A DNA stretch of 55,191 bases from Candidatus Nanoarchaeia archaeon (GTDB lineage: Archaea; Nanobdellota; Nanobdellia; SCGC-AAA011-G17; JAFCDX01). Location: assembly GCA_028716945.1 (NCBI GenBank), contig JAQUOT010000001.1, positions 347,280 to 402,470 of the forward strand, in the 5' to 3' direction. The translations under genes were made by a program, and so were the position numbers. Below the pieces are notes generated by a model that was not told the origin of the DNA, did not search any database, and saw only the letters and a list, made by a program, of their open reading frames with translations. How positions within the stretch are numbered: position 1 is the stretch's first letter; every line of letters begins with the position of its first letter. Below are positions 41,236-49,009 of the stretch, piece by piece.

Positions 41236-42129
41236 TTAAATTTCAATTTCTAAGAAATCTTTTGCACAAATTACTTGTTTTTTAAAGTATTTTTTTGCTT
41301 CTTTCTCTAAGTCTTTAGTATCTTTATATCTCTGTGAAAAATGTGTTAAAATTAATTTTTGTATATTTGATTTTTTTGCAATTTCTGCTACTTGTTTTAC
41401 TGTCATATGTTTGTATGCTTCTGCTCTATCTTTTAATTCATCTAAATAAGTAGCTTCAGAAATTAAAACATCTGAGTCTTTTGCTAATTCATAACAATTT
41501 TTACAAAGTTTTGTATCTAAAATAAATGCAATTTTTTTACCTTTAATTAATTTAGTTGCTTTTGAAGCTAGAATTTTCTTTCCATTCCAAATAATATCTT
41601 TTCCTTGTTGTAAATTTTTTAAAATAGGATGTTGTTTTAATCCAAATTTTTTCAAATAGTTTAAATCTATCCTTCTTTTATCATTTTCAATGAATTGGAA
41701 TCCATAACAAATTCCAGTATGATCTAATTTCAAAGCTTTTATTGAAAAATCTTTACTTTTACAAATAATTCCTTCTTTGATTTCATTAATATTATATTTT
41801 ATATTCTCTTCAATAGTTCCTGTTTTTATAGCACAAGCTAAAAATTCTTTTAATTTAGAAGGACCATAAATTTCAAGAGTTTTTTGATAATCATTTGCTC
41901 TAAGATATTGCATCAATCCAGGTAATCCAAATAAATGATCTCCATGCATATGTGATATTAAAATTTTAGTTAATTTTGTAGGTTTTAGACCAGCAATTTT
42001 CATCTGTCTTTGAGTACCTTCTCCACAATCTATCATAATACTCTCTTCATTATAATTTATCAAAATAGAAAACAAGCTTCTATCTTTTGTGGGTTGCATT
42101 GCTGCAGTACCTAAAAATATGATTTTCAT
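41236..42129 (-). CDS. rnz: Ribonuclease Z
   Basis: 297 residues from ATG 42129; earlier in-frame codons give a non-conserved N terminus that overlaps the divergent promoter. MKIIFLGTAAMQPTKDR begins the metallo-beta-lactamase fold; HMHGDH at 60-65 is the zinc motif; LKLDHTGICYGF and ILTHFSQRY give the later His/Asp ligands. It matures the 3' ends of tRNAs, fitting the neighbouring divergent endA gene. Confidence 0.92.
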   Translation of the reverse strand: MKIIFLGTAAMQPTKDRSLFSILINYNEESIMIDCGEGTQRQMKIAGLKPTKLTKILISHMHGDHLFGLPGLMQYLRANDYQKTLEIYGPSKLKEFLACAIKTGTIEENIKYNINEIKEGIICKSKDFSIKALKLDHTGICYGFQFIENDKRRIDLNYLKKFGLKQHPILKNLQQGKDIIWNGKKILASKATKLIKGKKIAFILDTKLCKNCYELAKDSDVLISEATYLDELKDRAEAYKHMTVKQVAEIAKKSNIQKLILTHFSQRYKDTKDLEKEAKKYFKKQVICAKDFLEIEI

Positions 42130-42190
42130 TTTAATAAGTCCAATTTTGGTATATAAAAAACTTTTTATACTCCTTTTCAAAGGGTATTAC

Positions 42191-42775
42191 ATGGCAAAAA
42201 AGGTAGAACCTAAGAAAGTTGAAACTAAATTAGAAATCATAGATTCTTCTAATGAGAAGTTTAAAGGACTCTTTGTAGGTCAAAATGTCTTAGCAGAAGA
42301 AAATAATGCTTCTAGAGAATTGTTTGATAAATCAAGATTCGGAGAAGTTAATGAAAAAGGAAAATTCCAATATGCCTTAATTGAATCTCTTTATTTACTT
42401 GAAAGAGAAAGAATAGAAATTTATGAAAAAGATAAACCTATGAAAATGAATGAGTTTATTAAAAAAGCAAGAAAATTCGAACCTAATTTCTGGACAAGAT
42501 ATTGTGTTTATAGGGATCTAAGAAAACGTGGATATATTGTTAAAACTGCTTTAAAATTTGGTGCAGATTTTAGAGTTTATGATCGTGGTGTAAAACCTGG
42601 AGATGAACATGCTAAATGGATAGTGTATCCTGTGCATGAATCAGAAACAATGACCTGGTATGAGTTTGCAGCAAAAAACAGAGTAGCTCATTCTACAAAA
42701 AAAAGATTGCTTTTAGGTATAGCGGATGAAGAATCTGATGTCACTTACTATGAAGTAAATTGGGTAAGGCCATAA
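42191..42775 (+). CDS. endA: tRNA-splicing endonuclease (EndA)
   Basis: 194 residues from ATG 42191. N-terminal alpha/beta domain (about 20-95) and C-terminal catalytic domain (about 98-190) with Tyr130 (FRVYDRG), His140 (DEHAKW) and Lys170/171 (HSTKKRLLLG), the general-base/acid triad that cuts BHB RNA. The length is that of a homotetrameric alpha4-type enzyme. It would cut the six tRNA introns and the alba mRNA intron found here. The D-loop, 30/31 and mRNA introns are non-standard substrates, which the classical alpha4 enzymes handle poorly; an extra subunit or broadened specificity is therefore implied. Confidence 0.92.
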   Translation: MAKKVEPKKVETKLEIIDSSNEKFKGLFVGQNVLAEENNASRELFDKSRFGEVNEKGKFQYALIESLYLLERERIEIYEKDKPMKMNEFIKKARKFEPNFWTRYCVYRDLRKRGYIVKTALKFGADFRVYDRGVKPGDEHAKWIVYPVHESETMTWYEFAAKNRVAHSTKKRLLLGIADEESDVTYYEVNWVRP

Positions 42776-42776
42776 A

Positions 42777-43049
42777 TTAAGATTTAGTCTCTTTTTTTCT
42801 GATGGAATATACACAATTAGGTTGCGGATGTTCACATTTGTTGCATAATTCAAAGTAAAGCTCGCCTTTATCATTTAGTCCAAAACATTCTACTCTAATT
42901 GTTTCTTGATCTTCATAATTTTTAGGCCTAGGTTGTCTATTTTGAGGTAAACGACTACCCTTATGATCTTCACAAATGGCCCCCGAAGTAGAATGCCTCA
43001 AAAATAACTCTAATTCATGTATATCTCTAATTCTGTCAATTGAATACAT
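42777..43049 (-). CDS. Small Cys/His protein (90 aa)
   Basis: Starts MYSIDRIRDIHELELFL. Possible zinc ligands are C-E-D-H near 26-28, C near 55 and CNKCEHPQPNC near 69-79. The family is unknown. It ends two bases from the convergent endA stop. Cys spacing suggests a zinc-binding fold. Confidence 0.55.
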   Translation of the reverse strand: MYSIDRIRDIHELELFLRHSTSGAICEDHKGSRLPQNRQPRPKNYEDQETIRVECFGLNDKGELYFELCNKCEHPQPNCVYSIRKKETKS

Positions 43050-43150
43050 ATTTACTTATTAAACTTTAAACTATTTAAATTTAATTATTACTTTATCTAA
43101 GTTAAAACCATAAACAAAACTTATTTATATTTATGCAATTCTAAAGAACT

Positions 43151-44119
43151 ATGTTTAATTTTGGTCAGAATAAGGTGAGCGGAGCAGAACAATTAAAGAA
43201 TTCTCAAGATTTGAAAGAGAAAGCATTTGCTTTTATTAGAAAGAATGGTCCTGTTTTGCCTATACAAGTAGGTAAAGAAATAGGTAGAGATACTTTCTAT
43301 GCGTCTGCCTTTTTATCAGATTTAGTAAGATCTAAAAAAGTTTTATTCACAAATGCTAAATTTGGAGGAAGTCCTTTATATTATGTTACAGGTCAAGAAC
43401 ACAAAATACAAACTTTATATAAACATCTTAAGGAAAAAGAAAGAGAAGCTTTTGATTTATTAAAACAAAAATTGGTTCTTAGAGATAAGGAATTACAACC
43501 AGCAATAAGAGTAGCTTTGAGAGAAATAAAAGATTTTGCAATACCTATAGATGTAAATGATAATGATATTACCGAAAGATTCTGGAAATGGTATATGTAT
43601 CCTGATTCTGAAGCGAAAAATAAAATTATGAGTAGTATGGGAGTAAAAGAAGAAAAATTAGAAGTTAAAAAAGAAGTTGTTAAAGAATTACCTGTAGAAG
43701 TACAAGAAATTAAAAAAGAAGTTGAGAAAGAAGAACCAAAAATAGAAGAAAAAATAAAAAAACCTAAAATTGAAAGAAAAAAGAATGAAACAAAAGTTAT
43801 AGAAAAAGGAGACTTTGAAAATAAAGTTCTTTCATTTTTAAAAGATCATGAAATAGATGCAATGGAATCAAAGATAATAAAGAAAGGAAAAGAATCTAAT
43901 TATATTGTTAAAGTCCCTACTAAAATAGGAAATATGACTTTTTTTGCAAAAGCACAAAATAAGAAGAAACTATCTATAGCAGATATATCTTTGGCATTTA
44001 ATGAAGCCGCCCAATCTAACTTGCCTTTATTATATATCACAAACGGAGAACCTACAAAGAAAATACAAGAATATATAGAAAAACAGCTAAGAAATAGGGT
44101 TATAATAAAAACCTTATAA
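43151..44119 (+). CDS. Winged-helix plus nuclease-like domain protein
   Basis: 322 residues. About 20-90 is a winged-helix-like region (AFAFIRKNGPVLPIQVGKEI then FYASAFLSDLVRSKKVLF). About 165-220 is a Lys/Glu linker. About 225-322 has the pattern DFENKVLSFLKDHEI, YIVKVPTKIGNMTFFAKAQNKKKLS and LPLLYITNGEP, reminiscent of PD-(D/E)xK/Mrr-like folds, though the metal ligands are not clear. It is leaderless (TATA CTTATTTATATTT at 43120-43132). It lies just upstream of rps17e. Confidence 0.55.
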   Translation: MFNFGQNKVSGAEQLKNSQDLKEKAFAFIRKNGPVLPIQVGKEIGRDTFYASAFLSDLVRSKKVLFTNAKFGGSPLYYVTGQEHKIQTLYKHLKEKEREAFDLLKQKLVLRDKELQPAIRVALREIKDFAIPIDVNDNDITERFWKWYMYPDSEAKNKIMSSMGVKEEKLEVKKEVVKELPVEVQEIKKEVEKEEPKIEEKIKKPKIERKKNETKVIEKGDFENKVLSFLKDHEIDAMESKIIKKGKESNYIVKVPTKIGNMTFFAKAQNKKKLSIADISLAFNEAAQSNLPLLYITNGEPTKKIQEYIEKQLRNRVIIKTL

Positions 44120-44164
44120 TTCTAAAATAGCAAGCTTTATAAAATAAAATAAGTGGTTTAAAAC

Positions 44165-44359
44165 ATGGGAAGAATAAAAACTAAGCTAATTAAGAGAAAT
44201 GCAATGGATATATTCAAAGCAGGTAAAGGAAGATTTGGAAATAATTTCGAAGCTAATAAAAAATTATCTGACGAACTAGCTAATATTCCTTCTAAAAAAC
44301 TAAGAAATGTTATAGCCGGGCATATTTCTAAACTCGTTAAGAAAAGTGCTTTAAAATAG
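44165..44359 (+). CDS. rps17e: 30S ribosomal protein S17e
   Basis: 64 residues: MGRIKTKLIKRNAMDIFKAG, FGNNFEANKKLSDELANIPSKK and LRNVIAGHISKLVKK, the standard short archaeal S17e. TATA CTTTATAAAATA at about 44133-44144 predicts an almost leaderless mRNA. Confidence 0.94.
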   Translation: MGRIKTKLIKRNAMDIFKAGKGRFGNNFEANKKLSDELANIPSKKLRNVIAGHISKLVKKSALK

Positions 44360-44426
44360 GGTTTTATGTATATTCTATAACATATATATTCTAGTAAATT
44401 GCAAATGGAAAATGGGTGCTCGCGAG

Positions 44427-44438
44427 ATTTATAAATGA
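44427..44438 (+). promoter_or_regulatory. TATA box of the homing endonuclease gene
   Basis: GATTTATAAATG centred 25 nt before ATG 44457, giving a leaderless transcript independent of rps17e. Confidence 0.5.
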
Positions 44439-44456
44439 AAAAAGATTATAATTTAA

Positions 44457-45389
44457 ATGCCTTTCAAAATTAGATACTCTTTGGAAGAGTATAATCAAGC
44501 AATAGCATTACATAAACAAGGATTAGGAAGTTTAAGAATTTCTAAAATTTTAGGATATAAAACTCGTGGGGCTATAGAAGATTGGATAAATAAAGGTAGA
44601 AAACCCTATTATTCTTCTAAAAAAAGAATGCAATATTGTAATTCTATAAAAACTGTAGAAAGAATGAGGGCGATGAATAAATTAACACAACCAAAAGCAG
44701 TTAAAATATCTGCAGAATTAAGAACAAAAAAATTACCTGAATATGCTAAAGAATTAACCGAAGAATTAGCTTATGTTTTGGGGGTTGTTTATTGTGATGG
44801 GCATGTATCGGTTAAACAAAGAAGAGTAATTTTATCTGCTACAGACCAAGATTTTGTATTAAATTTTAAAGATAAATTAGAAAAATGGAGTAAATTTAAA
44901 ACTAGATTTTATTCTAGAAATCTTAAAAAACCAGATTATATAAAAACTAGAAAATTACAATATGTTTCATATATTGATTCTAAAGAAGCAAGTGTATTTT
45001 TAAAAGAATTTGATCTTACTAAAATATTAAATTCTACTAATGAGATTAAATATTCCTTTTTAAAAGGATGTTTTGATAGTGAAGGAGGCGTTACTGAAAG
45101 AATAAGTTTTTATAATACTAATTTAGAATTTACCTTGTTAATTAAAAACCTTTTAAAATCTATAAATATAGATTCTACACTACTCTCTAGAGGTATAACA
45201 AATGAACACAGTAAAGCGAAAACTATTTATATTTTATCAATAAATAAGTTTATAGATAAATTAAATTATCTTAATAATATTGGGTTTTCAATAAAAAGAA
45301 AAGAAGAAAAATTACAAAAATACTTAGAAAATAAGTCAAAACTAAAAAATAAAGATAAGATTACAATTATAAATGACAAAATTGACTAA
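44457..45389 (+). CDS. LAGLIDADG homing endonuclease, free-standing
   Basis: 310 residues. Residues 1-50 look like a helix-turn-helix (EEYNQAIALHKQGLGSLRIS, KTRGAIEDWINKGRKP). Two LAGLIDADG motifs, LAYVLGVVYCDG (104-115) and FLKGCFDSEG (201-210), carry the two metal-binding acidic residues, so it works as a monomer. Such enzymes make site-specific double-strand breaks that copy their own gene or intron. It has its own TATA box and ends 11 bases before the intron-containing alba gene. The target is unknown; the intron insertion site in alba or a tRNA gene is an attractive guess. Confidence 0.9.
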   Translation: MPFKIRYSLEEYNQAIALHKQGLGSLRISKILGYKTRGAIEDWINKGRKPYYSSKKRMQYCNSIKTVERMRAMNKLTQPKAVKISAELRTKKLPEYAKELTEELAYVLGVVYCDGHVSVKQRRVILSATDQDFVLNFKDKLEKWSKFKTRFYSRNLKKPDYIKTRKLQYVSYIDSKEASVFLKEFDLTKILNSTNEIKYSFLKGCFDSEGGVTERISFYNTNLEFTLLIKNLLKSINIDSTLLSRGITNEHSKAKTIYILSINKFIDKLNYLNNIGFSIKRKEEKLQKYLENKSKLKNKDKITIINDKID

Positions 45390-45396
45390 GGAGGAA
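45366..45396 (+). promoter_or_regulatory. Probable alba promoter and Shine-Dalgarno
   Basis: AATTATAAATG (about 45365-45375), inside the end of the endonuclease gene, fits a TATA box. AGGAGG (45389-45394) stands six bases before ATG 45401, marking that ATG as the true alba start. Confidence 0.55.
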
Positions 45397-45400
45397 TAAA

Positions 45401-45736
45401 ATGGAAGAAAAACCAAAAGAAAAAGATAAAGATCTGCATGTTATCTTTGTGGGTAATAAACCGTTCATGAAATTGGTTTAAAAATATTGAACCAACATGT
45501 TTTACGTTACCGGAATAGTAATGCAGTTTACAACACAAGGAGCAACAGAAGTAAGTATCAGAGCAAGAGGAAAATTCATTAGTAGAGCAGTAGATATAGC
45601 CGAAGTTGCAACAAAGAGATTCCTAGAAAATCAAGTTGTTGTAAAAGATATAAGAATAAACTCTGAACAATTTAAAAACGAAGAAGGAAAAACAGTAAGA
45701 GTTTCTACTATAGAAATAGACCTAAATAAGAAATAA
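45401..45736 (+). CDS. alba: Alba chromatin/RNA-binding protein, gene interrupted by a BHB intron
   Basis: Join 45401-45471 and 45502-45736: 101 residues. Unspliced, the frame from ATG 45401 stops after 26 residues (ending HVIFVGNKPFMKLV), and a separate 79-residue frame from ATG 45497 begins MFYVTGIVMQFTTQG. Splicing by the BHB rule joins them as VGNKPFMNYVTGIVMQF, restoring the GNKPxMNYV motif of Alba/Sac10b, then TEVSIRARGKFISRAVDIAE and a C-terminal VRVSTIEIDLNKK. Alba dimers coat DNA and RNA. A strong Shine-Dalgarno precedes ATG 45401. A gene call starting at 45497 would remove the first beta strand and the nucleic-acid-binding Lys loop. Confidence 0.9.
45472..45501 (+). other. 30-nt bulge-helix-bulge intron in alba mRNA
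   Basis: Intron hairpin TTGGTT/AACCAA with an 11-nt loop. Central 4-bp helix CATG (45466-45469) with CATG (45496-45499). 3-nt bulges AAA (45470-45472) and TTT (45500-45502). Cutting after the second base of each bulge removes 45472-45501. The outer helix is weak (T-T mismatch then CGT/ACG). The intron length is divisible by three but contains in-frame stops TAA and TGA. Confidence 0.85.
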
Positions 45737-45748
45737 TTTCTTTTATTT

Positions 45749-46327
45749 TTATATTATATTTCCTATAGATAGTATTATAAAAATTCCTAAAGTATGTAGA
45801 ATATAAGCAATTATTACAAATTTCTTTAAAGACATTCTTTTTATAGAAGACATCAATGCAATTCCTATTTCCGATGGTAAAGGCGTTGCAATTATAAATC
45901 CTGCAAAAGTTGCTAAGAAATATTTTTTATATTTTCCAAAAACCTTTTCTTCTTCTTTTTCTAAGAATTTTACTACTTTTTCTTTTTCTAAACTTTTAAG
46001 TTCCTTTTTCAAAGGATATTTTATCAAAAAGAAGATTATTAGATCTCCAATTAAAGCCCCAATACCTGCGATTAGTGCTCCAAAAAATAAATTATGTTCT
46101 TTTGCTATTGCTAATAAAACTGCAGTTGCTGGAGCTGCTGTAAATCCATAAGCATAGAACCCCCCAGCAATTAAATATCCTAAATAACCTATCTCCAATA
46201 AAAATTCGTGAAATGGACCAAAATTTCTTCCTTCAAATATAATATAAGCTAGAATAATTGTTGCTAATAAGATTAAAGTCTTTGGGTGCTTTAATCTGTG
46301 TAAATGTTTTTTGTATCCTCTTTTCAT
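45749..46327 (-). CDS. DedA/VTT-like membrane protein
   Basis: 192 residues, about five membrane helices. YLIAGGFYAYGFTAAPATAVLLAIA, ALIAGIGALIGDLIIFFLIKY and IIATPLPSEIGIALMSS resemble the re-entrant and GDxxxF-type helices of DedA/VTT-domain transport proteins, but with a charged cytosolic loop (KKELKSLEKEKVVKFLEKEEEK) inserted. A lipid or small-ion transport role is possible. It lies next to tRNA-Met on the same strand. Confidence 0.55.
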   Translation of the reverse strand: MKRGYKKHLHRLKHPKTLILLATIILAYIIFEGRNFGPFHEFLLEIGYLGYLIAGGFYAYGFTAAPATAVLLAIAKEHNLFFGALIAGIGALIGDLIIFFLIKYPLKKELKSLEKEKVVKFLEKEEEKVFGKYKKYFLATFAGFIIATPLPSEIGIALMSSIKRMSLKKFVIIAYILHTLGIFIILSIGNII

Positions 46328-46334
46328 TGTAAAA

Positions 46335-46406
46335 TGGCACCTGCCGGATTTGAACCGGCGACGTCGAGCTCATGAGACTCGTACTCTACCGCTGAGCTAA
46401 GGTGCC
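46335..46406 (-). tRNA. tRNA with CAT anticodon (Met, or Ile2)
   Basis: 72 nt without intron. Acceptor GGCACCT/AGGTGCC, discriminator A, D arm GCTC/GAGT, anticodon stem CGAGT/GCTCG with loop CTCATGA, T arm GCCGG-TTCAAAT-CCGGC. CAT may be elongator Met, initiator Met or the precursor of tRNA-Ile(CAU); sequence alone does not decide, though the first base pair is G-C rather than an initiator A-U. Confidence 0.9.
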
Positions 46407-46423
46407 TTAAAAGAATTAGGATT

Positions 46424-46852
46424 CTAGTCTTTTAAAAGCTTTTTTATTCTGTCTGCTACCCTAATCATTTCTCCATCTGGGTATTTATGGGTAGCCCACT
46501 TCTCTATTAAGACACCATCTTTTTCAAACCGGGGTATTAAATGAAAATGAACATGTGGAACGAATTGGCCTGCTACTTTTTTGTTGTTTTGAATTATGTT
46601 TAATCCTTGACCATATTTTAACAAAGCCTCAGCCATTTTTTTAATTATTTTAGTTAATTCACATAATTCTTTGTCAGGAATATCTGTAATTAATTCATAA
46701 TGCTTTTTTGGCATTACTAAAGTATGTCCTCCTTGTGGACAAGCAGGACTTATATCTAACATTACAAAAACATCTTTATCTTCATATATTTTAGTACAAG
46801 GAATTTCTCCTTTTATTATTTTACAAAAAATACAATCTTTTACTTCAGCCAT
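46424..46852 (-). CDS. HIT-family nucleotide hydrolase (Hint-like)
   Basis: 142 residues. N-terminal DCIFCKIIKGEIP with a CxxC zinc site, the GGHTLVMPKKHY block, and the catalytic HVHFH triad in QFVPHVHFHLIPRF. HIT proteins hydrolyse AMP-linked or dinucleoside polyphosphate substrates. The start overlaps the end of the upstream alpha/beta hydrolase by 13 nt, so the two are an operon. Confidence 0.92.
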   Translation of the reverse strand: MAEVKDCIFCKIIKGEIPCTKIYEDKDVFVMLDISPACPQGGHTLVMPKKHYELITDIPDKELCELTKIIKKMAEALLKYGQGLNIIQNNKKVAGQFVPHVHFHLIPRFEKDGVLIEKWATHKYPDGEMIRVADRIKKLLKD

Positions 46853-47577
46853 TTTATTATATAATTACTAACTTCCTTTAAATATCTTTCTTCTCTAAAG
46901 TTATGTGCTGCCTCTTTTACTATGTGATAAGGAATTTTATATTTCTTGAATAGTTTTTCACATTTTTTATTATTGATAGATTTATCTTTTTCTGCTAAAA
47001 TTCCTAATGAAGGAATATTTAAAATTTTCAAGGCTTTATGTTTTTTATAAACAAACAATCGTTCTGTGAAGAATTTTCTTTTAAGAGTTATTTCATTTCC
47101 AAAAGCATCTTTATAACTTATTTTTCCTTTGATTAAAGTTATAAAAAATCTTAAAACCAGACTTAACATAAATTTTTTCTTTAAGTAAAACGCAGGAGCA
47201 ATAAATATAATTTTATTTGCATCTTTGTATTTTTGATATTCAAATAAAGAAATAGTTGCACCTAAACTATGTCCAACTAAAATAATTTCTTTAAATCCTT
47301 TATTCTTCATGAATTCAATTGCTAAATGTAACTCTTCTATATATTTAGAATAAGATTGATCTTCAAATTTTCCTTCAGATTCTTTATTTCCAGAAAAGTC
47401 ATATCTTAACAGATTATAATTTTTTTCTAATAAATTTGATAATCCAGAAGTAAAATAACCTTCTTTATGACCAGTAAAACCATGTACCATTATAATTGCT
47501 TTTTTAGTCTTTTTATTAATGTGTAAAATTCCTACAATCTTCTCTCCAAACTGATTTTTAAAAGATATCTTTTTCAT
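46840..47577 (-). CDS. Alpha/beta hydrolase (esterase/lipase-like)
   Basis: 245 residues. VHGFTGHKEG gives the oxyanion region, LVGHSLGATIS the nucleophile elbow (GxSxG), GILAEKDKSI the acid and KEAAHNFREE the catalytic His. There is no signal peptide, so it is cytosolic. The substrate is unknown. It is co-transcribed with the HIT gene. Confidence 0.85.
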   Translation of the reverse strand: MKKISFKNQFGEKIVGILHINKKTKKAIIMVHGFTGHKEGYFTSGLSNLLEKNYNLLRYDFSGNKESEGKFEDQSYSKYIEELHLAIEFMKNKGFKEIILVGHSLGATISLFEYQKYKDANKIIFIAPAFYLKKKFMLSLVLRFFITLIKGKISYKDAFGNEITLKRKFFTERLFVYKKHKALKILNIPSLGILAEKDKSINNKKCEKLFKKYKIPYHIVKEAAHNFREERYLKEVSNYIIKWLK

Positions 47578-47607
47578 ATTAAAAAATTAATAAAGAATTA
47601 TATAAAT

Positions 47608-47904
47608 TTATTCTTCTACGTCTTTTAGTTCTTCACTTATCTTCTTCACTTTTTCAAGTTTGTCGTTAAGTGCTTCTAATTGAGTTTGAACACGATCTTT
47701 GTTTTCATTTAATTTTGTTTCCCTTGATATTAATTCAGAAATCTTGTTTCTTAGTTCTACTTCTCTATCTCTTGTATATGCTAAAGAAGTTTTTAAATCT
47801 CCTAATTTTTTTTCTACACCGCCTTTATCCTTTTTAAGAATATTCAGCTCTTTTTTTATATCGTTTAAAGCTTGGTCAATAGCTTTCTTATCTTTTTTAA
47901 CCAT
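47608..47904 (-). CDS. Small coiled-coil protein (98 aa)
   Basis: Almost one continuous coiled coil with heptads from KKDKKAIDQALNDIKKELN through RETKLNENKDRVQTQLEAL to the end, and no other motif. Candidates include a prefoldin-like or scaffold protein; length and lack of the beta hairpins argue against classical prefoldin. Confidence 0.55.
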   Translation of the reverse strand: MVKKDKKAIDQALNDIKKELNILKKDKGGVEKKLGDLKTSLAYTRDREVELRNKISELISRETKLNENKDRVQTQLEALNDKLEKVKKISEELKDVEE

Positions 47905-47942
47905 AACTAATAATAAAAATTTATATTTATAAAACTTTCTAT

Positions 47943-48659
47943 TTATCGATTTATCTTATTTATTACCTTTTTTATAGAATTTGAAGCTTTTTCATAAGAT
48001 TCGTCTGAAATTACCCTTAAATCTTTTGCTTCATTAATCAATCTTAGTTGTTTTTTTAGTTTTATTAAGGTTTCTTGTTTTTTCTTAGTTTTTTTATAAT
48101 CTCCACATATTCTTTTTAGTTGTTCTGGAAGCTTCTTTTCTATATCTTTAAGTTTGTTTCTTTCAAAGATAATTAAAAAGGCTATTACTAGTATTGCTAT
48201 AATAATTAAAGAATATAAGCTATAAGAGAAATAACTTTTTTTATCTAATTTTAGTTCCACATTAAAGGGTTTTGAATCTGAAACAATTGAATCTTGATAT
48301 ATTGCTTCTGTTATAAAATTATATTTTCCTGGTTCTAATTTTTTAGTTAAATAAAATTCTTTTTTAACATTTAATTCCTTTTCTATAACAATTGTTTTTG
48401 TGTCTTTTGCTATTATTTTGTCATTAAGATATTTTATATAAAAATTAATAATAAATTGTCTTTTTTGTGTATCAGGTAAACCACTTATTCTTATATTCGC
48501 ATTTACAAAAGAATCTTGAGTTAGGGACGTATTTTCTAAAGTTAATTCTACATTGTAAGTAATTATACCCTCTTTTTGATTCATAATAATTTCGCTAGAA
48601 AATACTATAGGAATTAATAATAAAAATATTAACAACACTTCTTTTTTCATATTTTTCAT
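47943..48659 (-). CDS. Membrane-anchored surface protein (238 aa)
   Basis: Signal peptide (KKEVLLIFLLLIPIVFSS), an exposed beta-sandwich (about 22-150), membrane helix (about 155-177, YSLIIIAILVIAFLIIF) and a cytoplasmic helical tail of about 60 residues rich in Lys. The topology is that of a small receptor-like protein. ATG 48659 overlaps the HepT stop as TAATG; ATG 48650 is an alternative start. Confidence 0.55.
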   Translation of the reverse strand: MKNMKKEVLLIFLLLIPIVFSSEIIMNQKEGIITYNVELTLENTSLTQDSFVNANIRISGLPDTQKRQFIINFYIKYLNDKIIAKDTKTIVIEKELNVKKEFYLTKKLEPGKYNFITEAIYQDSIVSDSKPFNVELKLDKKSYFSYSLYSLIIIAILVIAFLIIFERNKLKDIEKKLPEQLKRICGDYKKTKKKQETLIKLKKQLRLINEAKDLRVISDESYEKASNSIKKVINKINR

Positions 48660-49009
48660 TATCTTTCTTGCTTAATATCCTTTTCTATTTTCTTAATTTG
48701 TTTTTCTAATAAAGGTAAATCTTCTTTTATGGTAGACCAAATAACACCTAAATCTACATCAAAATAGTGATGTATTATAATGTCTCTTAATCCTGCAATC
48801 TTTTTCCAAGGAATTTCTGGATATTTTTCTCTAAAAGAAATTGGAATATTTTTAACCGCTTCTCCTATAATTTCTAAACTTCTAACTACTGCATTAATTT
48901 TTTCTTTATCTTCATCAAATTCTTCTTTAGAAGTATCTCTAGTAAAATCATCTATATCTCTTATACTTTCAAGAATGTGTTCTATATAAATTAAGGGATC
49001 TTTATTCAT
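48659..49009 (-). CDS. hepT: HepT-like toxin (DUF86)
   Basis: 116 residues. YIEHILESIRDIDDFTRD then RSLEIIGEAVKNIP and the RDIIIHHYFDVD segment, which contains the R(x4-6)H and HxY features of HepT RNase/AMP-acceptor proteins. It pairs with the upstream nucleotidyltransferase, sharing an ATGA overlap, as in MntA-HepT toxin-antitoxin systems, where the transferase AMPylates HepT near its active site. Confidence 0.85.
   Translation of the reverse strand: MNKDPLIYIEHILESIRDIDDFTRDTSKEEFDEDKEKINAVVRSLEIIGEAVKNIPISFREKYPEIPWKKIAGLRDIIIHHYFDVDLGVIWSTIKEDLPLLEKQIKKIEKDIKQER

Noticed and set aside
44360-45500. Homing endonuclease encoded inside an alba intron
   Set aside because: The endonuclease gene ends before the alba start codon and has its own TATA box. 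The intron itself is only 30 nt, so the enzyme is adjacent and not intron-encoded.
45497-45736. Alba as a simple 79-residue gene starting at 45497
   Set aside because: This start lacks a ribosome site, begins inside the conserved GNKPxMNYV loop and omits the first strand. The upstream ATG 45401 has a Shine-Dalgarno and encodes exactly the missing part, joined by a BHB intron.
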